Shown piece by piece: positions 47,750-53,446 of a DNA stretch of 53,446 bases. Position 1 is the first letter of the stretch, and the number at the start of each line of letters is the position of its first letter. The DNA lies in IMG/VR virus record IMGVR_UViG_3300013285_000579, positions 1-53,446 of that record; one strand, given 5' to 3'. The position numbers and the translations under genes were made by a program. The notes below the pieces were generated by a model. It was not told the DNA's origin. It ran no database searches and saw nothing but the letters and a program-made list of their open reading frames with translations. Source of the DNA: a virus.

Positions 47750-48946
47750 ATGGGTAAAAATATTTTAATAGTCGGCGGCGGCAGTGCTGGATGGATGACA
47801 GCAAGCTATCTAGCAGTACAAACGGATGCTAACATCACCTTAGTAGAAAGTCCTAATATTCCTATAATAGGAGTAGGGGAAAGTACAATACCTAGTATCA
47901 ATGACTTCATGGATGCAGTAGGCATTTCAGAACAAGACTTGGTAGAGAATTGCAACGCCATTAGAAAATATACGATACAGCATAACAATTGGAATGGAAC
48001 CAATGATACTTGGTGGCATCATTTTTGTTTCGATGAGAGTGAACATGATGAGCAGATTGAATGGATGCGTACACTGTCACTCCCTGATAAAAAATGGAGG
48101 CATGCTTATCACTTAGACGCCACTAAGCTAGGATTGTTACTGCGCGATAAGTCAGCTATTCCGGGTGGAGTAACGCATATTCTAGATGATATTCAAGAAG
48201 TGCAATTTGACGATGCAGGAGTAACCGCAGTTGTTGGTAAGAATGGAATATATACGGCAGATTTATATATAGACTGTACTGGATTCAAGGGCTTACTGAG
48301 AAAAACTCTAGGTGTAAACACTCATCAGCATCCGGGACTAGTTAATAACTATGCACTAGCAGGGCCCGGTGACTTCATGGAGCCGCAAGTTAATTACACT
48401 CAAACTTACGCAATGGATTGCGGCTGGCGATGGAGAGTATGTATCCAAAATCGTACAGGAAATGGATATGCGTTCAACAAAGATTTAATTAGTGTGGACC
48501 AAGCTCGTACTGAGTTCATTGCTAAGACACCGGGATTACGAATAGATAAAATATTCGAAGTCCCGATGTTCAATAGTTTTAATCCAGAACCCTGGAAACA
48601 AAACGTAGTAGCATTGGGATTGAGTTGTGGGTTCTTGGAACCGCTTGAAGCAACTGGCTTATTTTTGATTCACGCACCGCTAAAGTTATTAGCGAGATTA
48701 TTGAACGATGACAAAGCTACAGCAAAGTACAATCGGGTATGGACTCGTATGTATAATCACATTGCAGATTTCTTGAGTATGCATTTTACTACTAGTAAAT
48801 TAACCCATACTGAGTATTGGAGAAGCATTCCTAAAATTGATAAAGTAACTCTACCGGAGTATGGTCAAATACTATTCGATCAATACAGCTATAGAAATCT
48901 AGCTAAAGGTCGTAATATGGAAATAAAGGTTGACAACAATCCTTAA
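47750..48946 (+). CDS. Flavin-dependent tryptophan-halogenase-like protein
   Basis: 398 residues from the ATG at 47750; ATG 47738 overlaps the phosphatase gene. NILIVGGGSAGWMTASYLA (~4-22) is the FAD-binding GxGxxG with the halogenase-type WM. PIIGVGESTIPSINDF (~40-55) is the family's second signature. AIRKYTIQHNNW (~66-77) contains a Lys where the catalytic lysine is expected. The G-W-x-W-x-I-P motif appears as GWRWRVCIQ, lacking the Pro. LEPLEATGLFLIH is also typical. It is shorter than characterised halogenases (~500 residues). Halogenation or another flavin oxidation is possible. Confidence 0.7.
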   Translation: MGKNILIVGGGSAGWMTASYLAVQTDANITLVESPNIPIIGVGESTIPSINDFMDAVGISEQDLVENCNAIRKYTIQHNNWNGTNDTWWHHFCFDESEHDEQIEWMRTLSLPDKKWRHAYHLDATKLGLLLRDKSAIPGGVTHILDDIQEVQFDDAGVTAVVGKNGIYTADLYIDCTGFKGLLRKTLGVNTHQHPGLVNNYALAGPGDFMEPQVNYTQTYAMDCGWRWRVCIQNRTGNGYAFNKDLISVDQARTEFIAKTPGLRIDKIFEVPMFNSFNPEPWKQNVVALGLSCGFLEPLEATGLFLIHAPLKLLARLLNDDKATAKYNRVWTRMYNHIADFLSMHFTTSKLTHTEYWRSIPKIDKVTLPEYGQILFDQYSYRNLAKGRNMEIKVDNNP

Positions 48947-48953
48947 TTGTTGT
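48933..48953 (+). repeat. 8-bp inverted repeat at the halogenase 3' end
   Basis: ACAACAAT (48933-48940) and ATTGTTGT (48946-48953) with a 5-nt loop, spanning the stop codon. There is no U-tract, so it is not a clear terminator. Confidence 0.35.
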
Positions 48954-49069
48954 AATTCATAAACAAAAGGTACTATATGAAGCGAAGTTCAGCGAAACTA
49001 TAGTGTCAATCATCGACCCCGTATATGGTCCTCGGTTGGCACATTAAAGACAATTTAATATGCACAACC

Positions 49070-49144
49070 CCATGCTAAACTTTAGTGGTGAAGTAACCGG
49101 CTCTTAACCGGAGGAACAGAGTTCGAGTCTCTGAGCATGGACCA
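49070..49144 (+). tRNA. tRNA-Lys(CTT)
   Basis: Acceptor CCATGCT/AGCATGG, anticodon loop CTCTTAA, T-arm CAGAG-TTCGAGT-CTCTG, CCA encoded. Confidence 0.85.
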
Positions 49145-49149
49145 TATAT

Positions 49150-49225
49150 GGGATCATAGTTAAGCGGTAATAACATCAGGCTTTTAACCTGTAAATCCTC
49201 GGTTCGAGTCCGAGTGGTCCTACCA
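49150..49225 (+). tRNA. tRNA-Lys(TTT)
   Basis: Acceptor GGGATCA/TGGTCCT with wobble pairs, anticodon loop CTTTTAA, T-loop TTCGAGT, CCA encoded. Confidence 0.85.
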
Positions 49226-49230
49226 TATGA

Positions 49231-49288
49231 AAACATACTACGCACGGTGAACAGCCCGTCCCAAGGAACTTGAGAGGATAGTGTGTTT
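49231..49288 (+). other. Hairpin spacer in the tRNA array
   Basis: AAACATACTA (49231-49240) pairs with TAGTGTGTTT (49279-49288) with one G-U pair and a 38-nt loop. GAGGATAGTGTG at 49274-49285 recurs at 49571-49582. Possibly an RNA processing element. Confidence 0.35.
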
Positions 49289-49294
49289 CTATAT

Positions 49295-49369
49295 GGTAAT
49301 GTAGGACAATGGTAGTCCACCTCCTTCATACGGAGACTGTTACTGGTTCAAGTCCAGTCATTACCACCA
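49295..49369 (+). tRNA. tRNA with CAT anticodon (elongator Met or Ile2)
   Basis: Acceptor GGTAATG/CATTACC, anticodon loop TTCATAC, T-arm ACTGG-TTCAAGT-CCAGT, CCA encoded. No initiator-type GGG/CCC anticodon stem. Met versus lysidine-modified Ile cannot be decided here. Confidence 0.85.
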
Positions 49370-49377
49370 AGAGATAT

Positions 49378-49451
49378 ATTCGCGTAGCACAATAGTAGAG
49401 CGCCCGCCTGATAAGCGGAAGACGAAGGAGCGTAACCTTCCGCGGATACCA
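49378..49451 (+). tRNA. Aberrant tRNA-Ile(GAT)
   Basis: Acceptor ATTCGCG/CGCGGAT and anticodon arm CCGC-CTGATAA-GCGG are intact and CCA is encoded. The T-loop is AGCGTAA instead of TTCGANN, and the D-loop (AATAGTA) lacks GG, so the D-loop/T-loop contact is lost. Confidence 0.6.
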
Positions 49452-49649
49452 AGTTTCTGAGATAGACGTAAGAGTCGAGTCGTAAGTAGCGGCGTAGCAT
49501 AGGGAACGCAGGTTTAACGTGAAATAAACAAGACCTCCTCTATACGAGACAAACATGTGAGTCCTCCCAGGAGGATAGTGTGGCTCTCAGAAAACCTACA
49601 ATGGCACTTGCTAACTTAGTGTCTATATAAATGAAGTTAGATTAATTTT
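49452..49649 (+). other. 198-nt spacer inside the tRNA array
   Basis: No tRNA or convincing coding frame. It contains TCCTC-CCAG-GAGGA (a short hairpin at 49562-49575) followed by the 12-nt motif shared with 49274, which makes a transcribed RNA element plausible. Confidence 0.3.
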
Positions 49650-49723
49650 GGGCTGCTCGTATAATGGGATTACACTAGCCTTGCACGTTAGATATTGGGG
49701 TTCGATTCCCCAGTGGTCCACCA
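49650..49723 (+). tRNA. tRNA-Ala(TGC)
   Basis: Acceptor GGGCTGC/GTGGTCC (several G-U pairs), anticodon arm CTAGC-CTTGCAC-GTTAG, T-arm TGGGG-TTCGATT-CCCCA, CCA encoded. Confidence 0.82.
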
Positions 49724-49731
49724 AAATTCAT

Positions 49732-49809
49732 CTGTGTTTAGCTCAGTCTGGTCAGAGTTCTCGCCTTGGAAGTGAGGGGTCGGAGGTTCGAATCCTCCAG
49801 CGCAGACCA
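49732..49809 (+). tRNA. tRNA-Pro(TGG)-like, A at position 37
   Basis: Acceptor CTGTGTT/AGCGCAG, anticodon arm CTCGC-CTTGGAA-GTGAG, T-arm GGAGG-TTCGAAT-CCTCC as in bacterial tRNA-Pro. Base 37 is A instead of the near-universal G of tRNA-Pro, so identity is less certain. Confidence 0.65.
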
Positions 49810-49817
49810 AAATTTAT

Positions 49818-49891
49818 CTCCGATTGGTGAAATGGTATCACTCTGCGTTTGGGACGCAGGAGCGCAAGTTCGATTCTTGCATCGGAGACCA
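49818..49891 (+). tRNA. tRNA-Pro(TGG)
   Basis: Acceptor CTCCGAT/ATCGGAG, anticodon arm CTGCG-TTTGGGA-CGCAG with G37, T-arm GCAAG-TTCGATT-CTTGC, CCA encoded. Confidence 0.88.
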
Positions 49892-49898
49892 ATGTTTT

Positions 49899-49973
49899 GC
49901 GCCTGTAGTATAACGGATAATATACGAGCCTACGAAGTTCGGGACGGTGGTTCGATTCCATCCAGGCGCACCA
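49899..49973 (+). tRNA. tRNA-Arg(ACG)
   Basis: Acceptor GCGCCTG/CAGGCGC, anticodon arm CGAGC-CTACGAA-GTTCG, CCA encoded. A34 requires the host TadA deaminase. Confidence 0.9.
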
Positions 49974-49981
49974 AAGTTTAT

Positions 49982-50057
49982 GGAGTTGTTAGTGTATCGG
50001 TTCGCACTACAGATTGTGAATCTGTCAGGATGGGTTCGACCCCCATACATCTCCCCA
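49982..50057 (+). tRNA. tRNA-His(GTG)
   Basis: The extra G at -1 (49982) pairs with C73, the histidine identity pair; anticodon arm ACAGA-TTGTGAA-TCTGT; T-loop TTCGACC; CCA encoded. Confidence 0.9.
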
Positions 50058-50064
50058 ACAGTTA

Positions 50065-50138
50065 GCTCTTTTAGTTTAATGGGAGAACACAGTCTTGGTA
50101 TGACTGAAACCTAAGTTCGATTCTTAGTTGGAGCACCA
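50065..50138 (+). tRNA. tRNA-Thr(GGT)
   Basis: Acceptor GCTCTTT/TTGGAGC with two mismatches near the junction, anticodon arm CAGTC-TTGGTAT-GACTG, T-arm CTAAG-TTCGATT-CTTAG, CCA encoded. Confidence 0.85.
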
Positions 50139-50151
50139 GATAGAATTAAAC

Positions 50152-50167
50152 GGGTACTACGGTACCC
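50152..50167 (+). other. UACG-tetraloop hairpin after the tRNA array
   Basis: GGGTAC-TACG-GTACCC forms a 6-bp stem with an ultrastable UNCG-type loop, directly before a TATAAATA box. It lacks a U-tract; it may mark the 3' boundary of the tRNA transcript. Confidence 0.45.
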
Positions 50168-50175
50168 TATAAATA
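50168..50175 (+). promoter_or_regulatory. Exact T4 late promoter box TATAAATA
   Basis: Its last base is the A of ATG 50175; ATG 50181 is 5 nt beyond. The same arrangement, TATAAATATGnnnATG, is seen at 45296 on the other strand apart from base identity in the gap. Confidence 0.55.
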
Positions 50176-51467
50176 TGATAATGAAATTTAACTTTATAGG
50201 CAGTGACTGCACATTCAATAACAAGTTACAAAAAGGCATTACCGTCGATAGCAGCTACACAGTAGTTAGTAATGTCGATGGGGATTATATAACCGGAGTC
50301 GAAAGTGAAAATATTATATTGATTGCACCGATTAGTAGTGAAGAACAGTATTTTGAAGCAACGAAACATGGTTTCATGCGTATGAAAGATACTAACTTCA
50401 ATTCTACTAACCTGTGTACTACGATATTTGTTTACATGCACGAGTTCGTTGACATAAATCATATCATTGATACCATCAATAGCTTTGACAAAATCAATAT
50501 GGTTGACAATATATGGATCTATCCAAAGATGGAAAAATATCAGGTTCGTAGTGATTTTATTCCCGACTTGCCTTGGCAGAAGAAACAGAAACCAGAGTTT
50601 TACATTAAACTCCGTGGTAGTAAGTACATCAGTGAAAGTTTAATTCACTTTGGTATGATAATTCAAAATGACAAGTATAATGTAATCAAGCAATATGATA
50701 ATCAGACAAAGATACCGTATACAGTAATTACTGAAGGCATTATGTTTCCTATTCAACTTGCTAAGGATACTAGAGCGTATCCTAATGTACGCATCTATCA
50801 TGCTGATCAATTGGTGTACGAGAAGATGACTACTGAGAATGGTAATATAACCGAGTTCCGTGATAGTCCGGTCTATGATTACTATGCAGCAGATGATAGA
50901 ACACATCTGGACTCTTACATAACTAAGTTCGAAACAACACGTAAGATATACTTGTCCAATACTGAATCAGTAACATTCAGTGGTTCTACTGCAATTGCAG
51001 GACTATCTAGCGGTAATATATTGGCAAAACTTGCATTTGAGAATAAACTGAAGCATGTCATATTCTTTGATTATAGTCAAGCCAGCATAAACTTCCAGCG
51101 TGATCTAATGAGTAGTACTGATCGGAAACTACTGTATGCTAACTCGTTAGATAACATGACGTTAGGATTCGATGATGCAACAGTAAGTGACCTTAATAGC
51201 CTGAATATGTCAGACATAGATATGTGGTATGATTATCTCTGTACGATTAACGTAGAGTTTGTTAATATCGATCTTCGAATAGATGAAGATATTGAGAGAT
51301 TATTTGAATTGATGCCAAATGATAGCACACTCTGGATTAGTAATGTGTTATGTTATATTACATCAATGCGAGATTACTCTACTGATGTATATAAACTGAT
51401 TGATTCACGGTGTCATCAAAAGAATATCACAGTATTACCTCACACAAGGATATATTATGAAAGCTAG
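50175..51467 (+). CDS. Unknown protein with possible methyltransferase-like C-terminal domain
   Basis: 430 residues if started at 50175; ATG 50181 two codons later fits the promoter better. The N-terminal ~250 residues are not recognised (MKFNFIGSDCTFNNKLQKG, then PKMEKYQVRSDFIPDLPWQ). From ~265, STAIAGLSSGNILAKLAFE, KHVIFFDYSQASINFQRDL and VEFVNIDLRIDEDIERLFE, then STLWISNVLCYI give the order of a class I SAM methyltransferase fold (motif I, acidic end of beta2, beta4, beta5), but motif I is weak. It overlaps the next gene by 11 nt. Confidence 0.5.
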   Translation: MIMKFNFIGSDCTFNNKLQKGITVDSSYTVVSNVDGDYITGVESENIILIAPISSEEQYFEATKHGFMRMKDTNFNSTNLCTTIFVYMHEFVDINHIIDTINSFDKINMVDNIWIYPKMEKYQVRSDFIPDLPWQKKQKPEFYIKLRGSKYISESLIHFGMIIQNDKYNVIKQYDNQTKIPYTVITEGIMFPIQLAKDTRAYPNVRIYHADQLVYEKMTTENGNITEFRDSPVYDYYAADDRTHLDSYITKFETTRKIYLSNTESVTFSGSTAIAGLSSGNILAKLAFENKLKHVIFFDYSQASINFQRDLMSSTDRKLLYANSLDNMTLGFDDATVSDLNSLNMSDIDMWYDYLCTINVEFVNIDLRIDEDIERLFELMPNDSTLWISNVLCYITSMRDYSTDVYKLIDSRCHQKNITVLPHTRIYYES

Positions 51468-52056
51468 GATTACATGTAATGCAAATCATGCCTTGGGCCA
51501 AAAGTTCGCCGAGTTATTTGATGAAGTGACATACTTCAGTCGTAGTACCGGGTTTGATGCACACGGAGACTTATCTGAGTTTCTAGCAGATACTCCCAAC
51601 TATGATTGGACTATTAATCTTACTAGTGCCCCTATGTTCGGGCAAGTTAAAGTACTGGCACAACTTGATACATACTGCGACAGACATGACATTAAACACA
51701 AGGTCTTTAACATCGGTAGCTATGTGGGTACTGGACTATTAGCTGAACCTGAAACAAGTTATGACATTGAGAAATCAAGTCTTAAATATGCACATAAGAA
51801 AATTGCATATGAGTATATGTTTCATGATAACTGCCTGGATAGCTACTTGATCAACTTGGGTTTCTTGGAGAAACTAAGCCGTGGTATACATGAGAAGTAT
51901 CAGCATATCAATACATTGGGCCTTGATAAAGTCAAGGAGAATGTACAGTTCATGCTTGACCGCCCCTACATCAAGGAGATGTATCTACAATACAAACAAC
52001 CCGGCAACTATAGAATCAACAGTGGTGTTGGTATATTGATACCCGGCGTATACTAA
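51457..52056 (+). CDS. Short-chain-dehydrogenase-like protein
   Basis: 199 residues from the ATG at 51457 with Shine-Dalgarno AAGGA; longer starts lie deep in the upstream gene. ARITCNANHALGQKFAELF stands where an SDR has T-G-x3-G-x-G, here degenerate (NANHALG). NYDWTINLTSAP, KVFNIGSYVGTG and KSSLKYAHKKIAYEY follow the SDR order of an N-rich strand, catalytic Ser and Y-x3-K. If active it would reduce or oxidise a nucleotide sugar or similar. The degenerate cofactor loop makes activity uncertain. Confidence 0.45.
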   Translation: MKARITCNANHALGQKFAELFDEVTYFSRSTGFDAHGDLSEFLADTPNYDWTINLTSAPMFGQVKVLAQLDTYCDRHDIKHKVFNIGSYVGTGLLAEPETSYDIEKSSLKYAHKKIAYEYMFHDNCLDSYLINLGFLEKLSRGIHEKYQHINTLGLDKVKENVQFMLDRPYIKEMYLQYKQPGNYRINSGVGILIPGVY

Positions 52057-52057
52057 T

Positions 52058-52125
52058 GCCCACGTGGACAAATTGGCAAAGGCGTTTATGAACAAATTTA
52101 TGCCCTAATGGCGCAAGTGGCGAAA
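52058..52125 (+). pseudogene. Two decayed tRNA-Leu-like 5' halves in tandem
   Basis: GCCCACGTGGACAAATTGGC (52058-) and GCCCTAATGGCGCAAGTGGC (52102-) both resemble the acceptor/D-arm half of tRNA-Leu, but neither has a matching anticodon arm, T-arm or CCA. Confidence 0.35.
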
Positions 52126-52148
52126 AAAATATATATTATGAGGTCATT

Positions 52149-52496
52149 GTGAAATTTGAAATTGATGAAAGTTATATGTGTGACGTTTCTATTCGGAAAG
52201 AATGGGGTGTATACGACCACATCAAGCACGAAGATTTAGAACCCTATCAACTATTCAACATTATCAAAGGTGAGGATAGATGTTCATCAGTTAATAGTGA
52301 AGATCATCCTGAGTTCAATAAACTTAGAGAGCATTTGGGTAGAGAAGGATTCATTAGAATACAAAGAAGTTCATGGAACGGCGACATGGTAACGAAACCA
52401 TTCACCCTTAATGGCAAGAACTTCAAACTAGAGACAATATTTCCGTGTGGAGCTGCAATAAAGTCACACATGAAATATATGAAATATATGAAATAA
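52149..52496 (+). CDS. Hypothetical protein with GTG start
   Basis: 115 residues from a GTG at 52149 preceded by GAGGT. Not recognised; KFEIDESYMCDVSIRKEWG followed by a charged region, then GREGFIRIQRSSWNGDMVTK. The C-terminus is a small tandem repeat (MKYMKYMK) from three ATGAAATAT units. The stop is 3 nt before a tRNA-Arg gene. Confidence 0.5.
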   Translation: MKFEIDESYMCDVSIRKEWGVYDHIKHEDLEPYQLFNIIKGEDRCSSVNSEDHPEFNKLREHLGREGFIRIQRSSWNGDMVTKPFTLNGKNFKLETIFPCGAAIKSHMKYMKYMK

Positions 52497-52499
52497 CGC

Positions 52500-52579
52500 C
52501 TCGCTGTAGTTCAAAGGATAGAATAGAATAGAAGTTTCCTAAACTTTTGATCCCCGTTCAACTCGGGGCAGCGGGACCA
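52500..52579 (+). tRNA. tRNA-Arg(CCT) with a 5-nt insertion
   Basis: Acceptor CTCGCTG/CAGCGGG, anticodon arm GAAGT-TTCCTAA-ACTTT, T-arm CCCCG-TTCAACT-CGGGG, CCA encoded. Six bases instead of one separate the D-arm (GTTC/GAAT) from the anticodon stem, apparently a tandem AGAAT duplication, so function is uncertain. Confidence 0.7.
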
Positions 52580-52584
52580 AACTC

Positions 52585-52613
52585 TTGACAAATAGGCCTA
52601 TTTGTCGTATAAT
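52585..52613 (+). promoter_or_regulatory. Consensus sigma70 promoter for tRNA-Arg(TCG)
   Basis: TTGACA (52585-52590), 17-nt spacer, TATAAT (52608-52613). The tRNA starts at 52622, so the primary transcript needs almost no 5' trimming. Confidence 0.82.
52587..52606. promoter_or_regulatory. 20-bp perfect palindrome between -35 and -10
   Basis: GACAAATAGGCCTATTTGTC is its own reverse complement and fills the spacer of the sigma70 promoter, an ideal operator position for a dimeric repressor. Confidence 0.6.
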
Positions 52614-52621
52614 AAACACAC

Positions 52622-52696
52622 GGGTCTTTAGTGCAACGGATAGCATACGAGTCTTCGAAACTCATGACGTAGGTTCGATTCCTACAGGACCCACCA
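52622..52696 (+). tRNA. tRNA-Arg(TCG)
   Basis: Acceptor GGGTCTT/AGGACCC, anticodon arm CGAGT-CTTCGAA-ACTCA, T-loop TTCGATT, CCA encoded. Confidence 0.88.
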
Positions 52697-52738
52697 GAAC
52701 TAAGTTAAATACATGTAACAGAAACGCAGGAGTACAAC

Positions 52739-53299
52739 ATGGCTGTTCTAGCACTAGACATTTCGGGAATTCCAAGACAATGGATCTCATACGATGACGC
52801 AATCACTTACCAAGCTAAAGATGCGGTAGCATGGAGCATGGGCGAAGTGGTTGCAAGATATCGCGGCGGATACCAGAACGACGGATCAATTAGTTACCTA
52901 GAAACTTCTAGCATCATTGCTATTAAAGGCCATGGCTTCAATCCATACAAGCATTCAACTGTTGCACTGACTAACAAGACATTGTTTGGTCGCGACAGAA
53001 ACGTTTGTGCGTATTGTGGCGAACATCACGTTAACTATCATCACTTGTCACGTGACCACATCAAGCCAAAGTTCTTGGGTGGTGAAAATACTTGGATGAA
53101 CGTTGTCACAGCATGTAAGACTTGCAATAGTGATAAGGGTCACAAGACCTTGAAGGAATGCGGTAAGAAACTTTTGTACGCACCGTACATCCCTTCTCAT
53201 CACGAAAACATGATCCTACAACATCGTAACATTCTTGCTGATCAAATGGATTACTTGCTAGCAGGTGTGCCAAAGCACTCGCGTATATTGCTTTCATAG
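52739..53299 (+). CDS. HNH endonuclease (zinc-ribbon type)
   Basis: 186 residues with ribosome site CAGGAG. NVCAYCGEHH (~81-90), LSRDHIKPKFLGGENTWMN (~96-114) and VVTACKTCNSDKGHKTLKE (~115-133) form the classic HNH fold: two C-x2-C zinc pairs around the D-H catalytic pair and the N/H helix. The N-terminal ~75 residues (MAVLALDISGIPRQWISYDD) are a domain often found in front of such phage HNH proteins. It differs from the homing enzyme at 23793. It may be a free-standing nuclease gene nested between tRNAs. Confidence 0.8.
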   Translation: MAVLALDISGIPRQWISYDDAITYQAKDAVAWSMGEVVARYRGGYQNDGSISYLETSSIIAIKGHGFNPYKHSTVALTNKTLFGRDRNVCAYCGEHHVNYHHLSRDHIKPKFLGGENTWMNVVTACKTCNSDKGHKTLKECGKKLLYAPYIPSHHENMILQHRNILADQMDYLLAGVPKHSRILLS

Positions 53300-53312
53300 A
53301 AAGATTGGGAAG

Positions 53313-53330
53313 ACTCTTTGCAAAAAGAGT
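53313..53330 (+). other. GNRA-capped hairpin after the HNH gene
   Basis: ACTCTTT-GCAA-AAAGAGT, 7 bp with a GCAA tetraloop, directly before TTGACA. It could be a weak terminator or an mRNA 3' end structure. Confidence 0.4.
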
Positions 53331-53359
53331 TTGACAAAAATATTTCGTTGTGATATACT
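53331..53359 (+). promoter_or_regulatory. Sigma70 promoter TTGACA-17-TATACT
   Basis: Same hexamers and spacing as at 45990. It lies 47 nt before the last tRNA; a TAGTGA/TCACTA hairpin lies between them. Confidence 0.8.
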
Positions 53360-53405
53360 TTGTATAAATAAAGATGTAGTGAGTAACTTCACTATGTCAC
53401 AAATT

Positions 53406-53446
53406 GCCCCTTTAGCTCATCTGGTAGAGCAACTGTTTTGTAAGCA
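53406..53446 (+). tRNA. tRNA-Thr(TGT), 3' partial
   Basis: GCCCCTTTAGCTCATCTGGT then an anticodon loop TTTGTAA; cut by the window edge. Second tRNA-Thr with this anticodon. Confidence 0.75.

Overview
The window looks like part of a large, T4-type tailed phage genome (myovirus, probably aquatic; the host cannot be named from sequence alone). The support is a long run of modular tail/adhesin genes, a PAAR spike-tip gene, a class Ia ribonucleotide reductase set (nrdA, nrdB, glutaredoxin), a cell-wall hydrolase, boxes matching the T4 late promoter TATAAATA, and about 17 tRNA genes. The DNA is moderately AT-rich and genes are packed with ATGA/TAATG overlaps.

Layout. 1-18.4 kb (+): tail fibre and adhesin genes built from reusable modules (an N-terminal virion domain, an IPT/TIG-like domain, a putative-Ig domain, seven-repeat RCC1 propellers, glycine-rich domains), interrupted by two sulfotransferase genes. 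18.4-21.6 kb (+): methyltransferases, a 2OG-Fe(II) oxygenase, an APS-kinase/DUF2061 fusion and a GT25-like glycosyltransferase. 22.1-27.5 kb (+): nucleotide reduction, with nrdA broken into two genes by a split intein that flanks a free-standing HNH endonuclease gene. 27.5-31.7 kb (+): PAAR protein, large structural protein, SleB-like hydrolase and small membrane or secreted proteins. 31.8-37.8 kb (mostly +): FkbM methyltransferase, AMP-binding fragment, acyltransferase-like protein and three radical SAM enzymes. 37.8-45.3 kb (-): a nine-gene, tightly overlapping operon (2OG-like oxygenase, radical SAM, tandem DUF2061, methyltransferase, three SGNH-hydrolase genes, two glycosyltransferase-like genes) headed by one TATAAATA box. 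45.4-53.4 kb (+): sulfotransferase-like gene, early-type small ORFs under strong sigma70 promoters, a structured non-coding stretch, tRNA arrays, a tyrosine-phosphatase-like protein, a flavin halogenase-like protein and an HNH gene.

How the genes work together. Sulfotransferases, an APS-kinase-like protein, glycosyltransferases, methyltransferases, SGNH esterases, oxygenases and radical SAM enzymes together suggest that the phage makes or edits a decorated glycan, either on its own tail proteins or on the host surface; this is inference. Two regulatory styles are visible. Host-type TTGACA-17-TATAAT promoters precede tRNAs and small ORFs. T4-late-like boxes precede structural and glycan genes. 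Several of the latter lack a Shine-Dalgarno sequence and have TAAATA only 4-5 nt before the ATG, which suggests leaderless late mRNAs. The strongest single finding is the fractured nrdA, whose two products must be joined by protein trans-splicing exactly in front of the catalytic cysteine.
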